Under the pieces are notes generated by a model. That model was given only the letters and a program-made list of their open reading frames with translations, was not told the DNA's origin and did not search any database. Below, one piece after another: positions 34,469-46,159 of a DNA stretch of 64,000 nt; within the stretch, counting starts at the first letter, position 1; every line of letters starts with the position of its first letter. The DNA comes from Oryza sativa Japonica Group (taxonomy: Eukaryota > Streptophyta > Magnoliopsida > Poales > Poaceae), in contig NC_089035.1 in NCBI RefSeq assembly GCF_034140825.1, positions 43,082,001 through 43,146,000 of the forward strand, written 5' to 3'. A program made the translations under genes and the position numbers.

Positions 34469-36489
34469 TAACTACCTAAGTAATATAGGGGCATATAATA
34501 TTTGTCTTTTTTTATTGGTAGTACTGTATTTTTTTATAGGGGTATGTTTTAATGCAGCCTTGAAGTGAATAGTTGTAAATAAAAAGAAAAAAAAGAGAAA
34601 CGCAGACCAGGGTACTACTACTGTGCATGTAGGAAAGAGCAGCGTTTCCCATGAAGCCACAACCACTCGTTTCCCAATCCCACAACCACGCGAGTACGCG
34701 AGGATGGCTGCAGAGACGGCGACCTTCAGGAGCACATGAGCAGCAGGTACATGGCCCAGTGGGAACGACCACTGGCGGCGCAGGATGGCGGCGATGATGG
34801 GCAAATCCGCGGCTCAACTGCTCCATCCGTCGCTGGCCATCAGCCTCATCGTCGAGCTCAGCTTCCTCTCTCCCCCGCCCCACTCTCTCGCCCTCCGCAT
34901 CCTCTGAACTCCTGAAGCGGAGAGGCGGCCGGCTCGAGCACATCGAGGAGGCGCAAGGGGGCTTCCATCTCCCTCCGCCGGTGTTGCCTCACCATCCCCC
35001 GTAGGTGGAGCAGTCCGTGTAGATCAAGCCGCTGCCACCCCTCCTCGTCGCCCGAAGCAGGCGCCAACGATGTGGATCGAGGGTTCGACGCAAGGCGGCG
35101 GCACAATGAGTTGGAGATTTTTCTTGCGTTTTTTTCCCTTGGATTTTTCTCTAATAACCCAGACTCTTCCGGTTAAGATCACACGTTTTGAAAAAAACCC
35201 CTGTCAAAACTTACAATTTACATCAAGGTCCGCCAGATGGTTTTTCACCGTTGATATCTCATCTAACGGCTGTGGAGGGGTGCGAATGCGTGGCACCTTC
35301 TCCAGCCGAGAATCACGACAGAGGGCAACACGCGATGCCACGTGGCCCAATGAGAGGTCTGGGGTCAGACCCTTAAATCGGTTTATAAGATATCAACGTT
35401 TCAAACATCTCATCTGATCCTAAATTCTTAAATTTTAAGACGGAAATAGTACTCCCAACAATTTTCAATGTTTGACGCGCATTAACCTTTAATAACGTGA
35501 TAATTTGACCATTCATCTTTTTAAAAAGTATATAAATATTATTCATTTTGTAATGACTTATTTTATGAAAGAATAGTCTTAACATATAATTATATTTAAA
35601 AATATTGTTCGAAAAGTCAAAGGTTTTTATACATGGTTCGTCGTCTCCATCGCCGGCGGCGCCTCCGTCATCTAGCGATGGGCCGTACGTAACAGGCGAA
35701 CTTTTATTGTGCCGCATGGAGAACAGCGGATCCAACAGTCTTGGTTCTCACGGGCCTAATCGCCGCACGCCGGAAATGGCCCAATATGAGAAATTGGGAC
35801 GGACAAACACTGGCTGACCTTGCTGGGCCGCGCCGTGATGAATTATACGCGTGCTTTTAATTGTTCGCGCCAAATTAATTGTGATTCTTTTTATAACGTA
35901 TACCAGTGTTTTCCTAATGATAAACCAATATGTACGACTATCCTATGGAGCAGTAGCTAGAAAAAAAAATGTAAATAGATGAGTTCGTACAGTCACCATC
36001 ATTTCCTTTTTGGACGGTTATCCAAAAAAATAAATATAGCGACTTTTAATATGAATCTAAATGCACGATTATCCAGATTTATAGTAATAAATGTTTGTAT
36101 TTTGGGATGTTTAAGATACTCAATTTTAATTTGATGGTATATCTAATGGTACTTCTTTTAACTTACTTATAAAAAGGTAATTGAATAAATACTGTTAGTC
36201 AAAGTTAGGGAAAAAATCAACTACGTCCAGTAGTGTATCAGAATTTTTATATGGGTGATCCAATTTCTATATCTTAAATATCGTAAATATAATAAGATTA
36301 GAAGTATAAATTAATCAAATGCACATCATGATATAGAAGTATAAATTGATCAAATGTCTATCATAATATACTAATAAGGAGTTATTTTTCTTTCAAAAGT
36401 TTCTTTTCACATATGTAGGGCTAGGATTTTTTTTCTAGGTTCACCTATGACTACATCATTAATAATTAAAAAAACAGTAGTATTATGCA
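34469..36489. other. Intergenic; GC-rich patch without recognisable gene
   Basis: 34,600-35,110 is GC-rich and has overlapping minus-strand ORFs (34,472-34,943; 34,858-35,106) with no family features. 35,418-35,625 resembles a worn Stowaway copy. The rest is AT-rich. Confidence 0.4.
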
Positions 36490-37050
36490 TTTACTTTGTT
36501 TAAGCCAAGTTTTTCATTTTGTTCAACTCCTCTAAACCTACGGAAAATTGTTGACATGTGTGGACTATATATGACCCAGCATGAAGAATTTGTGTCATAA
36601 TAAGGACGTGTGGTAGAGACGACGTGGATGTTTTCTTTAACACTGAAGACGTAAAATTCTGCTGCTAAAAGAAGAAAAGGTGAAATGAAAATTGTGCTGT
36701 CATTAATGACTTGAGAATAACTTTTACCGAGTGGAGCATAGAAAAAGAAATAAGTGCTGATATGCCCCAATTGGTGAATTATTACCGAGCGCATACTACC
36801 CTTTTACGAAAAGAGATCGAGAAAACAACGAGCACAAGAATCTTAAGAACTATGCATGCATAAATGCACTGCACATCAGTATGTCAGCATATATAGATGA
36901 CTCTTGCGATGTTAGCTAAGGTGAAGGATAGTAAGAATCTGCCATAGTAGGAGGTAAAATGTTAGTACCAGAAATTCTGATGGCTGCATGATAACCTTTT
37001 GTCATGCATCTTTTCCTTAAGATTGCTGTTTTCTTAGATGCAGCTGGGTT
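36490..37050 (+). repeat. Segmental duplication, copy 3 (upstream of decayed ASR)
   Basis: Collinear match to 28,978-29,460: TTGTTTAAGCC, TTTAACACTGAAGACGT, GAGAATAACTTTTACCGAGT, GTGCTGATATGCCCC, ACAAGAATCTTAAGAACTAT and AAAATGTTAGTAC occur in the same order. It places the ASR-like gene downstream in a duplicated locus. Confidence 0.7.
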
Positions 37051-37232
37051 GTACTTTGTACATATATATACAAATCCAAATTATAAGCTAGCTCATAATA
37101 ATAATTAACCATCCAAAAGTTACAGGATTAATAGTTCCTCTGTATTAACAAAGGCGAGATCATCCAAACGTCATATCCATTAATACTTTCGCCACCACCA
37201 CCTGAGAGTTAATTAGCTGCACGTACGAGAGA

Positions 37233-38448
37233 ATGGCGGAGTACTACGAAACTGGCAGGCACGGCCACGGCGGCAACGACGGCGAGGACCATGGCAGCAG
37301 CAGCAAGAAGACCTCGCAGCAGGGCGGCGCCGGCGATCAGGAGTACTCCCACAAGCAGCAGGAGCGCATGGCCGCAATTATTCAGAAAGGGCTCTCCCTA
37401 GTGGTTGGTAGCCAGTAACCTATACTTGACCCACCATTAATACATTAATACAGTGGTTATTTCTCAACCGTTATTGACTTCTGGTCAATGATTTCCAGTA
37501 AAAAAGAAGATAGACTTCTGGATATCAGTATTAGGATTAAATTTCATAAAACTTTATTTACTATGTTCCAAGTTATACAAGATCATAAGTACGTATAACC
37601 CATGTATTATACTCTTAATATTTCATAAAACCACACCGTAAACTAATTTGACATACTTGTATATATCAAAATTTTAAAAACTATAGTTACATGGACATAA
37701 CATTTAAATACGATAGATAAAACGACTCAAAAGATTTGTAGAACTTAAAAGTGTGATAGATCAAAATTAAAATAATTAATAGTGTAGTTTTATGAAACTT
37801 GATGACATAAATTGAGATACGACAAAAAAGTAAATGTTACCGATATGGTAAATAAAGTGTCGGAGAGAGTAACTATCGATGTTATTAAAATGAATCGGAA
37901 CCTTTGAGTGCTATATTTTTAAAATCGTGAACTTTCGATGCTATTAAAATATTTTTTTCCTGTTATTTAATATCGAACAGTTCTTTTTTAAGTACTAACA
38001 CCTTAATTTAGCTCAGGTAATGTCTACAATACTGATTCATCATCTCTAAGCTATGGACACCATGCATTATTATATAGGGAAAATTTGAACCATGCCACAC
38101 AAATTTTACAAAATTTGTGATATGCAACCTTGACCCACATGTCATTGACTCATGTGGGTCCTACATGTCATTAAGATACGAGTGACATATCTTAAATTTT
38201 ATAAAATTAGGGTGGCATGGTTCCAACAAACCCTATTATATATCCCATTCGAGCTAACGTGACCTATGTCGTCTCATCTTGATTGGATCGTGCGTGTATA
38301 CGTACATTAACTGAATCTGTTCATGTATACTCCATGTATGTTAGATCAGTACGAGGGGCACAAAGCGAAGGAGCAGTACGCCCCTGCGCCAGGATGCCGC
38401 AGCCGCAGCACGGCTAGCTACTACTACTACGGCAACTTATTTGATTAA
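37233..38448 (+). pseudogene. Decayed ASR paralogue
   Basis: Exon-1-like ORF 37233-37400 begins MAEYYETGRHGHGG (compare [23 protein letters not shown] of the ASR gene) and contains QEYSHKQQERMAAI, parallel to [21 protein letters not shown] second exon follows at 38350-38448 after GATCAG|TACGAGGGGCACAAAGCG (YEGHKAK), as in the intact gene. The central WDS core ([10 protein letters not shown] through [10 protein letters not shown]) is deleted: YEGHKAK runs directly into EQYA, the residues following the core. The end is frameshifted relative to ARMPQQQ. A short spliced protein of about 88 residues is formally possible, but without the ABA/WDS core. I call it a pseudogene, or at best a truncated derivative. 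Confidence 0.75.
38082..38230. mobile_element. Small inverted-repeat MITE in the ASR-like intron
   Basis: Same family as 25,268-25,433: TTTGAACCATGCCACAC at one end, and GGTGGCATGGTTCCAACAA at the other, with the shared interior ATGTCATTGACTCATGTGGG. Confidence 0.7.
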
Positions 38449-38691
38449 TCAACACACCCCGTATATCATGTATGTACGCCGCTACTGAATAAATATTTAT
38501 ACAGTAACTGTATGCTCCGTTCAATAAGATGTGCTGCATATCAAGCATATGTATGTTTGTACGTACATGAAATCCTGTATCATCGGATCGATGAATGTAC
38601 TGAAATTCCGTTCAAAAATGAATGTACTGAAATAAAGAACGGTGTACTACTCTAACTTATAGAGGACTCTGTTTTCGAAGAAAAAAAATTA

Positions 38692-39055
38692 GGGCCCCTT
38701 TGAATTAAAGAAATTATGAAGGAATTTCATAGGATAGAAATCCTATAGGAAATTTTTCTATGTAGCCCTTTGATTCAAAGGATTGAAGTTTTTCAAATCC
38801 TACAAAATTCCTATGGAATGGTTTATTGCATGTAAGTTTTGGAGAAAACTTAGCAAGAGGTCCAACCTCTTGGTAAAAATCTTTTGAGTCTATCTCTCTC
38901 ATCCGATTCCTGTGTTTTTCTTATGATCCAATCAAACGATCATTCATATGTTTTTCTTGTATTTTGCAATCCTTTGTTTTACACTTACATTCCTGTTAGA
39001 ATCCTATATTTTTCCTATTCCTCTGTTTTTTTATTCTTACGATTCAAAGGGGCCC
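38692..39055. mobile_element. Tourist-like MITE (GGGCCCCTTTGAAT ends)
   Basis: TTA at 38689-38691 and 39056-39058. Perfect terminal repeats GGGCCCCTTTGAAT and ATTCAAAGGGGCCC. 364 bases, non-coding. Confidence 0.85.
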
Positions 39056-39077
39056 TTACAGAGGATGGTCTTTATAC

Positions 39078-39283
39078 GAGCAAGTTTAATAGTATAGCTA
39101 ATTACTGGCTCCAAATCATCCATAGCCAATATAATATCTGGTCCCACCTATTATACACATATTACGTCTTGGAGTCCGTGCTGCAGCTAATTACAGATAT
39201 GTAGCCTGTTGCTTTTCTCTTTTTTCCTTTATCTGTTTAAAATATATTTATAGCTGGCTTATAGCCTGCTATTGTACCTGCTC
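39078..39283. mobile_element. Tourist-like MITE, sister of 30,046 copy
   Basis: GAGCAAGTTTAATAGTATAG ... ATAGCCTGCTATTGTACCTG CTC, flanked by TAC on both sides. It lies only 20 bases from the preceding element. Confidence 0.75.
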
Positions 39284-40492
39284 TACAGCCACTTCCAAAT
39301 TCCAATCCAGACATCACCAAATAGTAATGTCTATCCAAGCAAGGCAACTCAAATTTTTAGATAATAGTACAATTTATTCTGCCTTTTTTAAAAAAATATA
39401 ATCAATTATTACAAAGTTGCAGATCACGGCTTTGATTAAAAACAAGAAGACTACTTCGAATCCTAAGCAATGTGGAGCCATTTCTCTGGAAGACAAAACT
39501 AGGCGAGTGCTACGTGCCTGTTACTCCCCATTCGGTTTGACGGTGTTGAGACAGTTCAGGACAGGCACGCAGTCCGGTAAAACTAAAAGAACCTCCCGCC
39601 GTAATTAGCATCTCATTACTTACCTTTAGCACACCTTTATGAGTAATTTAACAAGAGCCGGTGCTTTAACTAGTCAAAACTCATCTTCCAAAACAGCACT
39701 CTTGCTGTTACTAACTGTTTGTTTCTTCTACTTGTCGAGATGCAGACTGTTGGAGGAGAGACATGGATGAGCTTAATTAACTGAAGAAAAGATGCATTTG
39801 CTGCCTGCCTGAAACTGCACAAAACTGCATTGATGTAAAAATCCTCAGTCAATTGATGTCATGTACTGGTAGTCTGGCACTATGACTGGATGAAAGTGCA
39901 GTGAGTGGTGGCAGTGCAGTGCTCCAGTCATTTCCTTCCGGATGAGTTCAAACCTGAATGATATACTCCTACGAAGGCAAAGATGCCAGAAAAAAAGATT
40001 GCTGAAAAAAAAAGATTGTAAACTCATCCCTGCTCCAAAAGCAAAGCAAACAAAGCAAGCAGAAACTTGCACAGAGATTCCAAGGCCTCGTTGCTGCAGC
40101 CCATAGAGAGGGAGAGAGAGAGATGAAGAGAGAAAGCTTTGCTTTACTATACTATTGGTATAGCTTTTGGTATTGGGGCTCACTGTATTGTGTACTGTGC
40201 AATTTGTACATTTGCACGATAGTAGAGTCACTGTAGTGTGTAGATTGCATGGTAGCTGCGTCCGTAGCCACTGTAGCGTCATTATCATCACCATTCCCTC
40301 TCCTCTCCTTGGCCTCCTGTGGCTACAAAGCTCTCTATTCTGCACAACACTCTGAATCACTCATCACTCACTAGTTAAGTGCAACTGACCAAGAATTAAA
40401 GATCAGCAGCTACCCTCGTCTCCTCCAAGAGACAGAGCTGTTTAATTATTTACTCAGACTCACGGTCACAGTCACAGGAGCAAGAGCCAGAG
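39284..40492. other. Upstream region of the secreted Pro/Ala-rich protein gene
   Basis: Non-coding. A GA-rich tract (GAGAGGGAGAGAGAGAGATG) at 40,106-40,125 is a common plant promoter feature. No clear TATA box. Confidence 0.45.
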
Positions 40493-42016
40493 ATGGAGAA
40501 GAGGAGGAATCATGGCGGTGGCCTCACCCTGCTGTTTCACTTTCACCTCGCCGTCTTGGTTGTCTTGCCGTCTTTGCTGCCCCGAGCTCGAGCTGCCGCC
40601 GCGGCTGATTCCTCGGTAACCCGCTCATCTTCTTCCTTTCACATTCTTTCTCATCGTTTCTTAATTAATTAGCTACAAGAAATGGGGTACCATTTGCTTC
40701 TGCATTTCACAATTTTTAGCGTCACTACTCACTTGCGTCAACCGCTTTGCACCTCGCGAAACTTGAGACCAAACTGAAACTTTTCTGTTCTTAAGTTCTT
40801 GCTTTCTTTCATGCGCTCTGCTGAAGCTCACATGCTATAGCTGCTAGCTGAGCTGCATTCCCTAAAAATCGCATGCATGCTTTACTATACTCCAGGAGTT
40901 TAAATTAGGAGTACCAAACATTGCAGCAAGGATGCATGCTACACTTGCCAAATTCCATTCAAGATTGAATAACTGCATTTCTTTTTCAGTCAAATCCATG
41001 CTACACTTGCCAAATTTCATTTGAAAGAAAAGTAGTACTAGTAGTAACATTTTTAATATGACGTTCCCTCGCAGTGGCACCCGAATCATCCTCCTACACG
41101 ACGAGGCCACCACGTCGGCGGCGGCAATGCCTCGCCTAGCGCCGCCGCCGGCCACGGCCTCCCGCCACTCTCCGCTCCCGCTCCGGCGCCCATCGCCGGC
41201 GCCGACGACCTGCCGGCCTTTGGCCGCGCTCCCAAGCAGGCACCCCCGCACTTCGGCTTCCCGCTCCAGCCGACCTTCGGCGTCGCGGCGCCACCTGTCG
41301 CCCCGACCGCCGCCGGCGAGGGCTACCCGTTCATCGGCAGCAACCCGACGGTGCCGCTGCCCACCGGCATGACCGACACCTCCACCGTGCTCCCGCTCCC
41401 GGACCGAGGCGACGGCAACGACAAGGTAATTAACCTCTAAATTAAGCTAACAAAGAAAACTCAAATCATCCCTCAAGAGAATATCCCTCGTTTTTTTATG
41501 TCACTTACAAAGTCATAAAAAAATTAAAAAAAATTAGTATGATAGATTAATATGTGGTATGTCACTTCACGAACATGCAATCTCAAATTCAAATTATACA
41601 AGTAGAAACAAAAATAATAATTTTGTCTGTGAAGTGAACGTGTAATTCACAGTCAAATTTATTATTTTTGTTTTGAATTGTATAGGTCGAATTTTAACTT
41701 GTATGTTTGTGAAAAAATATATCATATATTAATCTATCTTGATAATTTTTTAATAACTTTTTTTGAACTACACGTAAAGAGCGAGAGGATGTTCCCTCCG
41801 GAGACAAAAATCCAGTTCCAGCTAACCAATCACTGTGAATTCCATTCCATACTGGCACCGGTCACCGGCGATCTTTGGAGCTCATGCTTGCTTTTGCATT
41901 GCTTTGCCTTGCTGCAGGTGGTGGGGCGTGCTGCTGCTGCTCCGGTTCGTGCTCAGATCGCCATGATTGGGCTTGTGGCTACCATCTCCATCTTGTTCTT
42001 GTCGGGGAGGAGCTGA
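40493..42016 (+). CDS. Secreted Pro/Ala-rich (AGP-like) small protein
   Basis: Three coding exons, 40493-40615, 41075-41425 and 41918-42016, all phase 0 with GT-AG introns; 190 residues. Exon 1 encodes a cleavable signal peptide (LTLLFHFHLAVLVVLPSLL then ARAAAA). Exon 2 encodes a Pro/Ala/Gly-rich domain with APAPAPIAGADDLPAFGR, KQAPPHFGFPLQPTFG and a conserved-looking block SNPTVPLPTGMTDTSTVLPL. Exon 3 ends in a hydrophobic helix (IAMIGLVATISILFLS) and GRS, consistent with a GPI-anchor signal. It resembles arabinogalactan/hydroxyproline-rich cell-surface proteins in composition; the exact family is not recognised. Exon 2 has no ATG-initiated ORF of its own and is supported by splice sites, open frame and codon bias. 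Confidence 0.75.
41468..41805. mobile_element. Fold-back MITE, copy 6, in intron 2 of the secreted-protein gene
   Basis: ATCCCTCAAGAGAATATCCC at the left; right end GAGCGAGAGGATGTTCCCTC. Central arms CAAATTCAAATTATACAAGT and TATAGGTCGAATTTTAACTT are inverted. Confidence 0.65.
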
Positions 42017-42546
42017 CCATCCTAGCCTCTCCTCGATTGATGCACTCTGTAGTAGAATTTGTTAATTTGCATGAACCAAGAAGGAGATTAGATATAAACC
42101 TGTCACTGCTTGCTTGCAATTGCATTGTCTGTAAATATGGTTTCTGTCGCTGTGATTCGTACTCAGCTCCCAGCTTTTGTTCAAAGCGGCAACGAATTTT
42201 ACCTTTCTTTGACAGTGGTATGTCTGAGGAGACACCGACCGAGATGGAGCCCCACGAGGAACAGCGCTTAGATCTGAACTGTTCTCTATTGCCGGCTTCC
42301 AAATAATTCTTGGGTTTAGCATATAGTATTCGAGCTATATGAACAACAAACAAATACAAACGCAGGCCTTCGAGAACTAACAAACACCTAGAACAAAGCA
42401 TCCAATGATCCCAAATTACGCAGGCGAAAAAACAGAAAAGGAAAAAAAAAGAATACCTGTAGGTTCAGTAAACTTGGTATTGCAGTTGAATGGTAAAAAC
42501 ACCTCTCTGGATCTAATGATTCGATCGATTGTCCTAATCCCTTCTT
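42017..42546. other. 3' UTR and spacer
   Basis: Downstream of the secreted-protein gene. Short ORFs on both strands look like chance frames. Confidence 0.4.
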
Positions 42547-43861
42547 TCTATAAAATTAAGACCCAAAGCTGAGATTTGGTGAAGCCACGTCATCATTTAA
42601 TTATCGGCTGTTGGATTACATCTCAGTGGTCCTCATTGCGTTTTGGAGCATGCCCTCGGTCCCTTCGCTCCCCACCGCATCGCCTCCCGCACCGTATCGC
42701 CGCCCCGCCCCCCCCCCCCCCCCCCCCCCCCGCGCGACAGCAACAGCGACTACGGCGGCGACGGACTCTGTCGATGGTGGCGGCGGTCGCGGACGAGCGC
42801 GGCGACTGCGGCGGAATTGGACGCGGACGAGGGCGGCGGCGGCGGACGCGGGAGAGGGAGGCGGCAGCGGTCGAGGGCGGCGGTGGACGAGGACGAGGCG
42901 GCTGTAGTCGACGGTGGCGGCGGCGGACACGGATGAGGGCGGTGGCAGCGGTCGAGGGCGGCGGTAGTGACGACGACGGCGGACACGGACAAGGGCAGCA
43001 GCGCCTTTGCTTCTGTTGCTCGTGCTGCTATCATCGGTTCCTCTCTCTTGGAAGCTCGCCCACTCTACTGCTGCAGGTTAATTGGTGCCCTTTTTTTTCT
43101 TTCGTTTGGCCAACAAGAGGAAATCTTCCTCCTTGGCTAATTCGGTTGTGCTGCTCATTATCCTCATTGTTTCTTGGTGATTTTTGCAGACACACAGAAT
43201 TGGGGGCAGACCTCTGTTGTTCATCTTAGGTGAGAATGAATTTACAGACTTTCCTTTTTCTGCTGGGCAACACTAGCAATCTATTCTGGCATTATCTCTC
43301 TTTCGCTACTTTGTGTGAAGCTATTCAAGGATGGTGTGCTGCAGACGAAGATTAGGGACAAAGACGATCCCCGCCTGTCCAAGATGCGGAAAGAGGTGGT
43401 GGCTGGGGGAAAGGATACTATGGAGGTGGACAATGACTTCTTCCTGGTGCCTGTCAAGATCTCTGATCACCAGGTATTCTTATTATTTCCTACCTGTTGC
43501 ATAGTATAATAAAAACTTACAGTTTGCTAAATAAGTTTGCTTCCTACAACATAGCAATATTAAGGTGAAAACCAAACATGCATGGACATTTCACTTGACT
43601 GGGTAGCAGCATGTTCAGCATGTTTGAAACCTTGAATCATCACCCCTCATATCATTTGCACGATATTTTAACAAATCTATCTATCACTTTTATAATATTT
43701 AACATATACTTATCAATATGTTTCACATTGAAGCATGGTATTATTTGATTGATAAACCCTGATGTTTCATTATTATTTTTTTCTTTTTACTCCTAACTTG
43801 CTGTCAAAAAAATTAATAATTACTTAGTAATTCCCGCAGTAAAGCGCGGGGAATCACCTAG
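42547..43861 (+). mobile_element. Helitron with captured, intron-bearing gene fragment
   Basis: The 3' end has hairpin CCCGCAGTAAAGCGCGGG, then GAATCACCTAG (ending 43,861) and host T: a Helitron terminus. The putative 5' end is TCTATAAAATTAAGACCCAA at 42,547; the preceding base is T rather than the usual A, so it is less certain. Inside is GC-rich sequence with a 24-base C run, then exon-like pieces with splice signals: acceptor TTTTTGCAG before 43,190, donor near 43,229, and an exon 43,319-43,473 ending CACCAG|GTATTC. The last encodes LFKDGVLQTKIRDKDDPRLS followed by KMRKEVVAGGKDTMEVDNDF and FLVPVKISDHQ. This looks like conserved cellular protein; NPL4-like is a weak recollection. No Rep/helicase. 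Confidence 0.65.
42708..42731 (+). repeat. Poly(C) tract
   Basis: 24 consecutive C inside a GC-rich stretch of the Helitron; probably length-variable. Confidence 0.95.
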
Positions 43862-44006
43862 TTGTAACCAATAACTAAGATTAAAACAAGACAGTTAATG
43901 GTTAATGCCAAACAAACTTAAAAAGTTATAAGTTACATAAAACATTCTAACTGTCAGTCTTGCTTCAAGATTCTAGAATTCTACCCCATAACCAATTTTA
44001 TTGTAA

Positions 44007-44149
44007 GGCCCTGTTTAGTTCCCACATAAAAATTTTACACACTGTCACATCGAACGTTTGAACACTTACACAAATTATTAAATATAGGCTTAAAAATAAC
44101 TAATTGCACAGATTGAGACTAATTTGCGAGACGAATCTTTTAAGCCTAA
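44007..44149. mobile_element. Tourist-like MITE truncated by Helitron insertion
   Basis: TAA then GGCCCTGTTTAGTTCCCACA, ATCGAACGTTTGAACACTTA and GAGACGAATCTTTTAAGCCT match the left half of the 34,144 element, then stop abruptly at the CTAG of a Helitron end. The other half was not found. Confidence 0.7.
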
Positions 44150-45600
44150 CTAGGAAGGTAGCCCACGCAATTGCACGGGCATCTTATTTAAAATATCATA
44201 ATTTTTGTTGTTATTAGGATTGTGAAATATTATGACTTTGTCTATCCGTGAAAGAATTTAGGGACTCCTTTGTAACATAGGATTTTGAAAAGAAAATAGA
44301 AAAGGTACATAAATATGATTGAAATGTATGTGCAAAATATAGTATGGAAAAGAAGTGTACATAAACACGGGAATTTAAAATTTATTAACCCACCAAGATA
44401 AAATTATCATCCATCAGTGCACAAATAATAACCAACCTTTGCATTAGTGGCTTGATTGCCTCGATGCTATGTGAAGGAAAAAAAAGATGCACGGACATCT
44501 TATTTTTATTTTATTGATTTTATTGCCGTATAGATATGCGACGACTTTTACTTAAGATGTTAATTAATAATAGTTTCAATATACGATGTTTGTCCATAAA
44601 ATATTTAGTACTTATGATAATATCATATAAAATTATACAACCATATCCTTTTGTTTTGAATATGAGTGTTTGATATTTTCAAAACTAAATGTTGAGCGTT
44701 AGTTATCTTAAAAATCATTAACATATTTAAGCAGTGAAACATTAAAATCATAATTATATTCTATGCGATGACCTAGTCCGGCATCATAACATTATGCGTG
44801 CATTATAACTTGTCACATGGTCTGAGTATTTTATTATTTTACTTTTACTCTAATTGAGTTGCCCTGCACCAAAAAGATTGTATTTACACAATAGAACAAT
44901 ATATTAAATCACATGTTTACAACAATCATACCTCTGCATCTAGTACAATCATCTGTATACCATAGAAATCATCAGCCATTGTAGGATTAACCGCATCCCA
45001 TAGCCTAGTAACTTTTACTTTGATTTTCCACCTATCGTTCTTTGGTGTTAATGCAATAATCAAATTATCAGGTGCCATGTTATCTGCAGATGAGTAGTAT
45101 TGCATATAGTTACTAAACAAATTTGACAGAGAATTGTAAACAATTTTATACATGTTTATGTTATTTTATAGAACTAATTAATATAAAATAACATAATTGT
45201 GTTCTTTGGTAGGTGCAAGGTTACTTTTTTGTGCTGAAAAAGAATGTGACAAAACTGTATACATAGATAGATGCAACATAATATAGCTCTAACTAATACA
45301 GGATATCGTAATTATGTTCTTTAGTAGGTGCAATGTTAGTTTCTTCTGCTGAAAATATTATGACAAAACTGTACAGATGCTTATGTTATTTGCTAGTTGC
45401 AAAATCATGTAGTCCTAATTAATAGAGGATGACATGATTGTGTTCTTCTGTGGGCGCACAATTACCTCCTTATGCCAAAGATGAGTAGCTGGAATTGAGT
45501 AATGTCGCAAGGTGCTGCAGAGCTCTTCTTCTCCATCCGCCGAAATTGACTAATGTCGCAAGATCGTGTTGCTGGCGGGGTGTATATATATGCATTGCCT
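44150..45600 (-). mobile_element. Decayed Helitron with RPA-like remnant
   Basis: On minus, hairpin GCCCGTGCAATTGCGTGGGC is followed by TACCTTCCTAG and host T (44,150 on +): a Helitron 3' end. The body contains an RPA-like coding remnant (44,926-45,153). The 5' end was not identified; 45,600 is a rough limit. Further degenerate direct repeats (GAATCTTGYCTCA, AACTAATCTT) continue to 45,840. Confidence 0.6.
44926..45153 (-). pseudogene. RPA1-like OB-fold remnant of a plant Helitron
   Basis: 75-residue ORF whose second half (WKIKVKVTRLWDAVNPTMAD then DFYGIQMIVLDAEV) has the pattern of the first OB-fold of replication protein A large-subunit homologues, which plant Helitrons carry as accessory ssDNA-binding genes (established knowledge). 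The N-terminal half does not fit, and no following domains are open; a broken fragment. Confidence 0.5.
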
Positions 45601-45869
45601 TAGGAATCTTGTCTCATGTATATATGGAACTAATCTTTGGTGCAATTAATAATCTTGCCTCATGAAACTAATCTTGCCATATGTGATTTAAATTTTGCTT
45701 TGAGACAGATTTGGAATCTTGCCTCACGTACACAATTATGGAATTAATCTCTGTTGGTTCACGACAAATACATGGCCCTAAAATTTGCTTTGAGATTGAC
45801 TTGCGTACATATAGTAACTAATCTTCAATTATAGAAGCTCACGAGTCTGCTGCAAAGCTGAAAAGAGAC

Positions 45870-46135
45870 AATGTATAAGAAGAAGAATCAGAGCGTATGA
45901 TCCAAGAGCTGAACGAGTTTGGTTTGGTGGAGAGCATCATTGACGAAGAATTCCTCAATTACTTCTATCAGCTACCACGCCAGCCTCCTCGTTCTCATGA
46001 TGATACCTACTTCTATCAGTTGCCACGCCAGACGAACGCCAGCCTCCTCGTCCTCATGATGATACCCAACTCACTGATGATGATCAAATTCAGGACCTCT
46101 TAATCCGCCATGCGCTTTATCGCATCAAGTACTAA
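45870..46135 (+). pseudogene. Damaged copy of small unknown gene (family of 62,846)
   Basis: MIQELNEFGLVESIIDEEFL parallels MIQEMDELGLGESITDEEYL of the ORF at 62,846. The 3' part, in another frame, reads DDQIQDLLIRHALYRIKY and matches EQLHDLYIRHTVYRLKY. The lead ATG region (AAGAAGAAGAATCAGAGCGT) is related but frame-broken, and a central segment (CTTCTATCAGYTRCCACGCC) is duplicated. Family unknown. Confidence 0.65.
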
Positions 46136-46159
46136 AGGTACTCCAGATATAAACAAATA

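Noticed and set aside
34472-35106. Overlapping minus-strand ORFs in a GC-rich patch
   Set aside because: No motif, splice structure or promoter found; could be captured exon sequence but unsupported.
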